Origin: Nocardioides albidus
Lineage (GTDB): Bacteria > Actinomycetota > Actinomycetes > Propionibacteriales > Nocardioidaceae
Direction: 5' to 3'
NCBI RefSeq assembly: GCF_006335005.1
Contig: NZ_VDMP01000017.1
Span: 84,913-131,169 of the forward strand
DNA length: 46,257 nt
Shown: positions 1-6,054 of the stretch, in pieces
Layout of the letters: each line of letters starts with the position of its first letter
How positions within the stretch are numbered: the first letter of the stretch is position 1
Made by a program: the position numbers and the translations under genes
The notes under the pieces: model-generated
What the model was told of the DNA's origin: nothing
Seen by the model: only the letters and a program-made list of their open reading frames with translations
Databases searched by the model: none

Positions 1-20
1 GGCGCGAGCCGCGCAAGGGG

Positions 21-1337
21 TCAGGCGGGGCCGATGAGCTGGGCCACGAGCGCGGCCGACTGGGTCACGAACGGCACGCCCGCGCCGGGAGCGGCGTGCG
101 CGCCGGCGGCGTACACGCCGGGAATCGGGGTCGACGGGCCGAGCCGGTGTCGCACGGTGCCGCGGCCCTGCCACAGCACGCCCATGGGTGAGCCGCGCCA
201 CTGCTCGACCTGGACGCGGGGCGAGAGGTCGACCCTCGTCACGACGTTGTCCCGGATGTCGAGCCGATGCCGGGCCAGGGCGTCGAGCAGGTCCTCGGCG
301 ATCTTGCCGCGGCCGTGGATGGTCCACGCCGCCCCGCCGTCGGGGGCGATGCCGCCGGGGCGGACGGTGAGCAGCGGCTCCTCGTGGATGACCAGCTCGT
401 GGCGAAGGTCCGGGACGTCGCCGGCCAGGCCCACGTGGGTGACGACGGGCGGGATGGCCGGCATGGTCCGCTCGACGTGCGGCGCCAGCACGGGCAGCCG
501 GCGGGGATCGATCGCCACGACGACGGCGTCGGCGTCCGCCTCGCCCTCGGAGGTGCGCACGGCGGCGAGGCGGCCCTCGCGCACCACGAGGTCCGCCACC
601 TCGACCCCGGTGCGGACCTCGACGCCCCGCGTCGCGAGACGGGCGGTGAGCAGCTCGGCGATGCGGCCCATGCCGCCGGGGACCCGCCACCCGCCGAAGC
701 ACTGCTCGAGATAGGCGGTGACCCCCACCCACGACGGCACGTTGCGCAGGTCGTGGCCCTCGGCGACGGCCGGGAAGCCCGCGACCAGGGCGAGCCGCTC
801 GTCGCGGAAGACGTGGCGCAGCCGCTTGTGCAGGGTCTCGCGGATGTCGAACATCGCATCGAGCTCCTTCGGGACCGCACCCTTGGTGCGCGGGTCCCAC
901 GGAACCTCCACGTAGTGGCGACGGAGCACGTCCCAGACCGGTCCGTACACGTCGACATGGCTCGTCCACTTCTCGCCCAGTCCGGGGCCGAGCTCGTCGA
1001 ACGCCGCCCTCTGGTCGGCTCGCGAGCCTCCCGTCAGCCGCACCGAGGTGCGGTCGGCGAACCGATGCTCGCGCAGGACCGGCAGCGGCTCCAGGTCGCC
1101 GCCGAGCTCCTTCTCCAGGGGGCGTCCCGACTTGCGGAACAGGTCGCGCAGGGCGGCCGGCAGCAGCGTGCTCCCCGGCCCGGCGTCCCACCGGTAGCCG
1201 TCCTGCTCGACCGGCGCGATCGCCCCGCCCAGCCGGCCCGACGCCTCCAGCAGCGCGACCTCGTGACCGAGCTTGGCCAGGCGGGCGGCCGCGGCCATGC
1301 CGCCCAGGCCGCCGCCGACGACGATGATGCGTGCCAT
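21..1337 (-). CDS. FAD-dependent oxidoreductase, phytoene desaturase-like
   Basis: Predicted 438-residue flavoprotein. The N-terminus has a Rossmann dinucleotide-binding motif (GGGLGGMAAAARLAKLG, about residues 8-24) followed by an acidic strand end (LLEASGRLGG), which binds FAD. The C-terminus has the second FAD segment (GVYAAGAHAAPGAGVPFVTQ), as in CrtI/phytoene-desaturase-like and amine-oxidase-like enzymes. The substrate cannot be read from sequence; no other carotenoid genes are nearby, so a carotenoid role is not claimed. The ATG follows a GAGG ribosome site and lies 6 nt after the ybaK-like stop, so the two genes are probably one operon. Confidence 0.85.
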   Translation of the reverse strand: MARIIVVGGGLGGMAAAARLAKLGHEVALLEASGRLGGAIAPVEQDGYRWDAGPGSTLLPAALRDLFRKSGRPLEKELGGDLEPLPVLREHRFADRTSVRLTGGSRADQRAAFDELGPGLGEKWTSHVDVYGPVWDVLRRHYVEVPWDPRTKGAVPKELDAMFDIRETLHKRLRHVFRDERLALVAGFPAVAEGHDLRNVPSWVGVTAYLEQCFGGWRVPGGMGRIAELLTARLATRGVEVRTGVEVADLVVREGRLAAVRTSEGEADADAVVVAIDPRRLPVLAPHVERTMPAIPPVVTHVGLAGDVPDLRHELVIHEEPLLTVRPGGIAPDGGAAWTIHGRGKIAEDLLDALARHRLDIRDNVVTRVDLSPRVQVEQWRGSPMGVLWQGRGTVRHRLGPSTPIPGVYAAGAHAAPGAGVPFVTQSAALVAQLIGPA

Positions 1338-1343
1338 CGCGCC

Positions 1344-1823
1344 TCAGTCCTTCGCGACGTCGAGGGGAGTGCCGCCGGTGAGGTCGAGCAGCTCGTCGTA
1401 CGTCGTGGAGAAGACCGCAGCCGGATGGCCGGCGGCCGCCCACACGGTGTCGTGGCGCTGCAGCCAGGGATCCAGGTAGGTGGGGATCGGCGCCGGATGC
1501 CCGATGGGGGAGACCCCGCCGATGACCTGACCGGCGTGCTCGCGCACGAACTCCGGCTTCGCTCGACGCAGCCGCCGGCCTCCGAGGCTCGCGCCGACCA
1601 GCTCGGTGTCGACCCGGTGCGCACCCGAGGTGAGGATGAGCACCGGGGATCCGTCGGCGTCGAAGAGCAGACTGTTGGCGATCGCCCCCACCTCGCAGCC
1701 GAGTGCCTCGGCAGCCAGTGCGGCGGTGTGGACCGAGTCGGGCAGAATGACGATCTCGCCGGTTCCGCCGCGGCGCTCGTGCTCGTCGCGGAACCGGGAG
1801 ATCGAGGGATGCTCGGTCGACAT
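1344..1823 (-). CDS. YbaK/ProX-family aminoacyl-tRNA deacylase
   Basis: Protein of 159 residues with the YbaK/aminoacyl-tRNA editing fold. The family signature GGVSPIGHP lies around residues 102-110, and the hydrophobic core SLLFDADGSPVLILTSGAHRVD precedes it. Family members hydrolyse mischarged tRNAs (for example Cys- or Ala-tRNAPro) in trans; which one is handled here cannot be said. First gene of a two-gene minus-strand unit. No Shine-Dalgarno sequence is seen, but a TAGGGT hexamer ends 6 nt before the ATG, suggesting a leaderless transcript. A second family member lies at 37213-37707. Confidence 0.85.
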   Translation of the reverse strand: MSTEHPSISRFRDEHERRGGTGEIVILPDSVHTAALAAEALGCEVGAIANSLLFDADGSPVLILTSGAHRVDTELVGASLGGRRLRRAKPEFVREHAGQVIGGVSPIGHPAPIPTYLDPWLQRHDTVWAAAGHPAAVFSTTYDELLDLTGGTPLDVAKD

Positions 1824-1829
1824 GGGGCG

Positions 1830-1835
1830 ACCCTA
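1830..1835 (-). promoter_or_regulatory. Putative -10 box for leaderless ybaK-like transcript
   Basis: Minus-strand TAGGGT (TANNNT type) separated by exactly 6 nt from the ATG at 1823. Transcription would start at or within a base or two of the start codon. No convincing -35 hexamer is visible. Confidence 0.5.
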
Positions 1836-1869
1836 CCGAGCACGACCCCCACCACGGACTGGAGGAAGC

Positions 1870-2364
1870 ATGCCCGAGACCGAGGCCGCCCCGTCGGCGA
1901 GCCAGGCCCCGACCTCGCAGGCCCGACCGCCCGCCGTGATGATCGCGTGCTGGCTGCTGTGGTTCCAGATCGCGGCCGGTCTCCTGGTGTGCACCCTGGT
2001 GGTCACCCAGCGCGACGACCTCGGCAGCGTCTGGTCGCCCATGCAGGTCGGCGACAGCACGGTGCAGCCGGTGGAGTTCGTCCCCGTGATCCTCGTCCTG
2101 TACGGCGTCACGGCCGTGTTGTCCGCCACGCTGATCGCGCTCTTCATGGCTGCGCACAACTGGGCCCGCCATTCGCTGGCATCGATCGTGGCCGGCGTGA
2201 TCGTGGTCGCCGTCGCGACCGTGCGCACCGACCCGCCCATCATGGTCGACGGGATCGCCATCGCCGCCGCGGTCATCAGCGCGGTGACCCTGGTCTTCCT
2301 CTGGCACCCCCAGAGCCGGCAGTTCGTCCGCGACGCCGACCGGGAGTCCGCCGCCGACTCCTGA
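1870..2364 (+). CDS. Small integral membrane protein, unknown function
   Basis: Protein of 164 residues starting at an ATG directly after GGAGGAAGC, a strong ribosome site that fixes the start. A polar N-terminus of about 20 residues is followed by four predicted membrane helices at about 22-46, 68-94, 102-118 and 125-145, and a charged C-terminal tail. I do not recognise a catalytic motif or family. It sits alone between the divergent ybaK-like gene and the SOS-box-headed HEPN gene. Confidence 0.75.
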   Translation: MPETEAAPSASQAPTSQARPPAVMIACWLLWFQIAAGLLVCTLVVTQRDDLGSVWSPMQVGDSTVQPVEFVPVILVLYGVTAVLSATLIALFMAAHNWARHSLASIVAGVIVVAVATVRTDPPIMVDGIAIAAAVISAVTLVFLWHPQSRQFVRDADRESAADS

Positions 2365-2425
2365 GGGAGACTCCGGCCCCCGCGCCTCTTGAGTCGTGTC
2401 GGAGGAGGGGTGTACCTTCGGATTA

Positions 2426-2443
2426 TTCGAACAGTTGTTCGAA
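2426..2443. promoter_or_regulatory. Perfect actinobacterial SOS (LexA) box
   Basis: TTCGAACAGTTGTTCGAA: 7-bp perfect arms around AGTT. It matches the mycobacterial/actinobacterial LexA consensus TCGAAC-N4-GTTCGA exactly. It lies 22 nt upstream of the GTG start of the HEPN gene and 8 nt before its Shine-Dalgarno stretch, a position where a repressor would block transcription. The locus includes DNA polymerase IV, which fits a damage response. No other copy was seen in the window. Confidence 0.85.
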
Positions 2444-2465
2444 CATCATCGGAGGAGAAGACGCC

Positions 2466-2924
2466 GTGGCCCAGCAGTTCGCCCCCTTCACGGTCAGCCC
2501 GCACGCCCTGCCGGCGACCACCCACAACTACCTCACCCGCTCGGCGGAGTCGCTGAGCGAGGCGGTCGCCGCCCGGGACGTCGCCACGCGCTACGCCTGC
2601 GCCCACGTCGCCGCGCTCCGCGCGGCCGCCGCACTCCTCGCCGCACGGGCCCGGCCCGAGTCCGGGCGCCGGCGGGCCCAGCGCAACGCCTGGGTGCTGC
2701 TGAGCGAGGTGGCGCCCGAGCTCGCCGAGTGGGCGGCCTTCTTCGCCGCCGGTGCGGCCAAGCGCGCGGCCGCCGAGGCAGGTTCCGCGCGGGCCGCGAC
2801 CGAGCGGGAGGCCGACGACCTGGTCCGTGACGCCGACCGCTTCCTCGCCCTCGTCGAGCAGGCCCTCGGCCTGACGCCGCACGTGCCGCTCGGCGAGCAG
2901 CTCGCCGGCCTGGCCGTCGGCTGA
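2466..2924 (+). CDS. SAV_6107-type HEPN domain protein
   Basis: All-helical protein of 152 residues (TRSAESLSEAVAARDVATRYACAHVAALRAAAALLAAR and following), resembling the SAV_6107-type HEPN proteins found beside dinB in actinobacteria. HEPN domains are often RNases or nucleic-acid-associated modules, but the usual RxxxxH catalytic motif is not evident here, so activity is uncertain. GTG start preceded by GGAGGAGAAG with good spacing. First gene after the SOS box and followed 47 nt later by the methyltransferase gene. Confidence 0.75.
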   Translation: MAQQFAPFTVSPHALPATTHNYLTRSAESLSEAVAARDVATRYACAHVAALRAAAALLAARARPESGRRRAQRNAWVLLSEVAPELAEWAAFFAAGAAKRAAAEAGSARAATEREADDLVRDADRFLALVEQALGLTPHVPLGEQLAGLAVG

Positions 2925-2958
2925 CGGAGCGCCTACCTGCCGCCCCGGTGGAGATCAG

Positions 2959-2964
2959 TAGTGT
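2959..2964 (+). promoter_or_regulatory. Putative -10 box before the methyltransferase gene
   Basis: TAGTGT ends 7 nt before the ATG at 2972 and no Shine-Dalgarno sequence is present. This suggests an internal leaderless transcript in addition to any read-through from the SOS-controlled promoter. Confidence 0.4.
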
Positions 2965-2971
2965 TCGGCGC

Positions 2972-3688
2972 ATGGCCTCTCGCGAGCAGCGTGGATCGGT
3001 CCGCACCGCGGTCGTGTGGGACGCCCTCGAGTCCGCGCTCGCGGGTGGACCCCGCGACGTGGTCGACCTCGGCGGCGGCACCGGCGGCTTCGCCGTCCGC
3101 CTGGCGGAGTCCGGCCACCGGGTCCGCGTGGTCGACCCCAGCCCGGACGCCCTGGCGGCGCTGGCCCGCCGGGCCCGGGAGGTCGAGCTCGAGGTGTCCG
3201 GGCTGCAGGGCGACGTCGCCGACCTCGTCGACGTCGTCGGGGCCGACAGCGCCGACGTGGTGCTGTGCCACGGTGTCCTCGAGGTCGTCGACCCGGCGCT
3301 GGCGCTCGAGCGGATCGGCGAGGTGCTGCGTCCGGGCGGCCTGCTCAGCCTCGTCGTGGGCCAGCGCCACGCCGCCGTCATCACCCGCGCCATGGCCGGT
3401 CACTTCCACCAGGCACGCGCCCTGCTCGACGACACGGCGCCGGTCGACCCGCACACCGGCCGGCGGTTCACCGTCGAGGAGATCCGCGACCTCCTCGACA
3501 CGCACGGCTTCGGCGCGGTCTCCGTCCACGCCGTGCGGGTGTTCGCCGACCTGGTGCCCGCGGCCCTCGTCGACCAGGAGCCCGGCGCAGCCTCCGCCCT
3601 CGTCGATCTCGAGCGTGCGGTCGCCCGGCGGCCCGAATACCTCCCGCTGGCCACCCAGCTGCACGTCCTGGCCCACGCCGCGTCCTGA
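2972..3688 (+). CDS. Class I SAM-dependent methyltransferase
   Basis: Protein of 238 residues with a seven-strand methyltransferase fold. Motif I is VVDLGGGTGGFAVRLAESGHRVRVVDPSP at about residues 30-58; a post-II acidic strand (ADVVLCHGVLEVV) and motif III (LRPGGLLSLVVG) follow. The substrate is unknown. The ATG at 2972 was preferred over an in-frame GTG at 2948 because it is preceded by TAGTGT plus 7 nt and gives the usual short N-terminus (MASREQRGSVRTAVVWDAL). It lies between the HEPN gene and dinB, 30 nt before the latter. Confidence 0.85.
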   Translation: MASREQRGSVRTAVVWDALESALAGGPRDVVDLGGGTGGFAVRLAESGHRVRVVDPSPDALAALARRAREVELEVSGLQGDVADLVDVVGADSADVVLCHGVLEVVDPALALERIGEVLRPGGLLSLVVGQRHAAVITRAMAGHFHQARALLDDTAPVDPHTGRRFTVEEIRDLLDTHGFGAVSVHAVRVFADLVPAALVDQEPGAASALVDLERAVARRPEYLPLATQLHVLAHAAS

Positions 3689-3718
3689 CCCGGGCTCCCC
3701 TCGGTCCGGAGACGGGCC

Positions 3719-4924
3719 GTGAGCGTCGCGTGCCACCTGCTGCACGTCGACATGGACGCCTTCTACGCGTCCGTGATGATCCGCGACCGGCCCGAGCTCC
3801 ACGACGTGCCCGTCGTGGTCGGTGGCGGCCATCGCGGCGTCGTCCTGTCCGCCAACTACCCGGCCCGCCGCCACGGCATCCGCTCCGGGATGCCCGGTGC
3901 GGAGGCGGCCCGCCTGTGCCCGGACGCCGTCACCATGGCGCCCGACTTCGGCCTCCTGACGCCGGTGTCGCGGGCGATCATGGAGACCTTCCGCACCGTC
4001 ACGCCGCTCGTCGAGGTCACCTCCCTCGACGAGGCCTTCCTCGACGTGCGCGGAGCACTGCGCCTCTTCGGCTCACCCGAGGCGATCGCCGAGCGCCTCC
4101 GCTCCCGCATCCGCGCCGAGCACGGCATCACCTGCTCGGTCGGCATCGCCGCGACGATCTCGGTCGCCAAGCTCGCCAGCCGCCAGGCCAAGCCCGACGG
4201 CGTCCGGGTGATCGCGCCCGATCGCTTCGTCGAGGAGGTCCACCCGCTCGATGTCGGCGTGCTCTACGGCGTCGGCGAGGCCACCCGCCAGCGCCTGCAC
4301 CGGCTCGGCCTCGTCAGTGTCGGCGACGTCGCCGCGATCCCGCCCGACCTGCTGCGCCGCATGCTCGGCCGCCACCTCGGCACGCACCTCCACGCCCTGG
4401 TGTGGGGCGCCGACCGCTCCGAGCTCGTGCCGGGCGGCGCCGGCGTCTTCGGCTTCGGGGAGGGCGAGCCCGAGGGCAGTATGGGCGCGCAGCACACCCT
4501 CGCGGTCGACGTACGCGACCGGGACGCGCTGCGCCGCGAGCTGCTCCGACTGACCGCCCGCGTCGCCGCCCGGGTCCGTGCCGCGGGGCGCACCGGGCGC
4601 ACCGTGACCGTCACCGTCCGCTACTCCGACTTCACCACCGTCCAGCGCTCCCGCACCCTGCCCGAGCCCACCGACGTGACGCAGGACGTGTACGCCGCCG
4701 CGCTCACCCTCCTCGACGGACTCCTCGACGCGCGCGGACCCCGCCCCCTCGCGGTCCGCCTCGTCGGCGTGCGGGTCGAGGGCCTGCGCCGGCTCCGCCC
4801 CGGTGACGGCCGCCAGCTGGTGCTCGGTGAGCGCGACCCCGGCTGGCCCGACGCCGACCGTGCCGTCGACCGTGCCGTCGACCGGTTCGGGCAGGCCGCC
4901 GTGCGCCGCGCCAGCCTCCTGTGA
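3719..4924 (+). CDS. dinB: DNA polymerase IV (Y-family)
   Basis: Error-prone translesion polymerase of 401 residues, the usual length. Y-family motifs are intact: HVDMDAFYASV near residue 9 and SLDEAFLDV near 103 supply the metal-binding acidic residues, CSVGIAATISVAKLAS follows, then the helix-hairpin-helix thumb (YGVGEATRQRLHRLGLVSVGDVA) and the little-finger domain to the C-terminal RFGQAAVRRASLL. GTG start preceded by GGAGACGGGCC. As third gene of the SOS-box-headed cluster it is probably damage-induced, although the 30-nt gap leaves room for separate control. Confidence 0.93.
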   Translation: MSVACHLLHVDMDAFYASVMIRDRPELHDVPVVVGGGHRGVVLSANYPARRHGIRSGMPGAEAARLCPDAVTMAPDFGLLTPVSRAIMETFRTVTPLVEVTSLDEAFLDVRGALRLFGSPEAIAERLRSRIRAEHGITCSVGIAATISVAKLASRQAKPDGVRVIAPDRFVEEVHPLDVGVLYGVGEATRQRLHRLGLVSVGDVAAIPPDLLRRMLGRHLGTHLHALVWGADRSELVPGGAGVFGFGEGEPEGSMGAQHTLAVDVRDRDALRRELLRLTARVAARVRAAGRTGRTVTVTVRYSDFTTVQRSRTLPEPTDVTQDVYAAALTLLDGLLDARGPRPLAVRLVGVRVEGLRRLRPGDGRQLVLGERDPGWPDADRAVDRAVDRFGQAAVRRASLL

Positions 4925-5055
4925 CCACCCGTCCGGACCCTCCCGCCCGCCGAGCGGACAATTTCGGGGGACGACCTACCACCGCTGGAGATGCCTGCCT
5001 ACACTTGAAGCAAGTCATCGGCGGAGACCCGCCTCACACGTCGTCGGAGGATTCG

Positions 5056-5466
5056 GTGCCACTCTCGGAAGAGGAGCTGCGACTGCTGGAGCAGATGGAG
5101 CGCGCCCTCAGCGAGGAGGACCCGAAGTTCGCGTCCACCCTGCGGGGCACGACCCTCCGCCAGGCAGCTCGCCGCCGCGCTATCCTCGCCGGCGTCGTCT
5201 TCGCCTGCGGTGTCGCGGTGATGATGGGCGGTGCCGTCAGCAGCTACTGGCCCGTCGGGGTCGTCGGCTTCGTCATCATGCTCGTCTCCGCGACCGTCCT
5301 GCTCGGTTCCGTCCGCGGCCAGCGCGGCGGTGCGGCCCCCACCGTCAGCTCCCACCCCTCCGGGTTCGGTGTCATCGACGGCGGCCGTCGCGGCGGCCAC
5401 GGCCACAACCGATCGTCGAGCTTCATGGACACCCTCCAGGCCCGCTGGCGCCGCCGCCGCCGCTGA
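5056..5466 (+). CDS. DUF3040 membrane protein
   Basis: Protein of 136 residues. The DUF3040 N-terminus PLSEEELRLLEQMERALSEE is followed by FASTLRG, a basic stretch, two membrane helices at about 41-62 and 66-86, and a Gly/His/Arg-rich cytoplasmic tail. The GTG start follows TCGGAGGATTCG, which rules out longer upstream reading. The last codons (Arg run) and the stop lie in the first unit of a 53-bp tandem duplication. In actinobacteria this family usually lies near mraZ, as here. Function unknown. Confidence 0.88.
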   Translation: MPLSEEELRLLEQMERALSEEDPKFASTLRGTTLRQAARRRAILAGVVFACGVAVMMGGAVSSYWPVGVVGFVIMLVSATVLLGSVRGQRGGAAPTVSSHPSGFGVIDGGRRGGHGHNRSSSFMDTLQARWRRRRR

Positions 5467-5567
5467 GTTGCATGGCGCGAGCGCGTCGCTCGTTCCTCGC
5501 GCCGCGCTGCCGCCGCTGAGTTGGATGGCGCGAGCGCGTCGCTCGTTCCTCGCGCCGCGCGGCCGCG
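5462..5567. repeat. 53-bp tandem duplication with internal hairpins
   Basis: Two direct copies with a 53-bp period, beginning at the DUF3040 stop codon (CTGAGTTG at 5463 and 5516). Each copy carries an inverted repeat GGCGCGAG-N14-CTCGCGCC (5474-5503 and 5527-5556) that could act as a transcription terminator. The head of the unit is shared with the 3' flank of sepF at 28502. The 588-bp gap 5467-6054 contains no credible gene; it holds this duplication, one copy of a CGTAGG module and the hairpin array. Confidence 0.8.
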
Positions 5568-5578
5568 CACGCGGTTGG

Positions 5579-5613
5579 CTTCCGTAGGCCCCACCTCCGC
5601 TCGGCGGCCACCC
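5579..5613. repeat. Dispersed CGTAGG...GGCGGC module, copy 1
   Basis: About 35 bp (core CGTAGG-CC-...-CTCCGC..GGCGGC) that aligns at roughly 25 of 35 positions with the two copies between sepF and yggT (28694-28728 and 28748-28781). It follows the stop-codon-linked module in the same order at both loci. Confidence 0.5.
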
Positions 5614-5732
5614 TGTCGGCTCGCGGAAAGACTCGGCTCCTCCACTCCGGTCGCTCGTCCCTCGCTCCCTACGCTCCGTCACCGTCGCCTCCCGCGAAGA
5701 CCGACGGGGTGGGATAGCGCCGCTCCGCGACA

Positions 5733-5994
5733 ACGTCATACGAACTGTGGGCTCTAGGCCTCAGGGCGTATGACGTCCCCGCCCCGCCGCGGATCTTGAT
5801 CGACAACGTCATGCGAACTGTGGGTTCTAGGCCTCAGGGCGTATGACGTCCCCGCCTCGCCGTCGAGCCCGACCGACAGCGTCATGCGAACTGTGGGTTC
5901 TGGGCCTCAGGGCGTATGACGTCTCGGTCCGCCCCGGATCTTGATCGACAACGTCATGCGAACCGTGGGTTCTAGGCCTCAGAACGTATGACGT
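5733..5994. repeat. Four tandem 73-bp units, each with a 44-bp palindrome
   Basis: Palindromic cores at 5733-5776, 5806-5849, 5879-5922 and 5951-5994, with start-to-start distances of 73, 73 and 72 bp. Each core is ACGTCATRCG-N24-CGTATGACGT (copy 3 begins GCG). With the inner CTG-T-GG / CC-T-CAG pairing, arms reach 18 nt with about three mismatches around an 8-nt loop GTTCTAGG. Linkers of 28-29 bp are also related (two share GGATCTTGATCGACA). The array lies between convergent genes. It could be a bidirectional terminator, a REP-like family or an operator array. Confidence 0.9.
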
Positions 5995-6054
5995 CCCGCC
6001 CGGCAGCCCGCCCGGCCCCAGCCCGCCCCGCCGGCGGCCCAGCCGCTCGCCGGA

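Noticed and set aside
2948..2971. Upstream GTG start for the methyltransferase
   Set aside because: No ribosome site before it, and the ATG at 2972 has the TANNNT-N7 arrangement and the usual family N-terminus.
5733..5994. CRISPR-like array (44-bp repeats, 28-29-bp spacers)
   Set aside because: The spacers are similar to each other, only four units exist, the repeats are near-full palindromes and there are no cas genes nearby.
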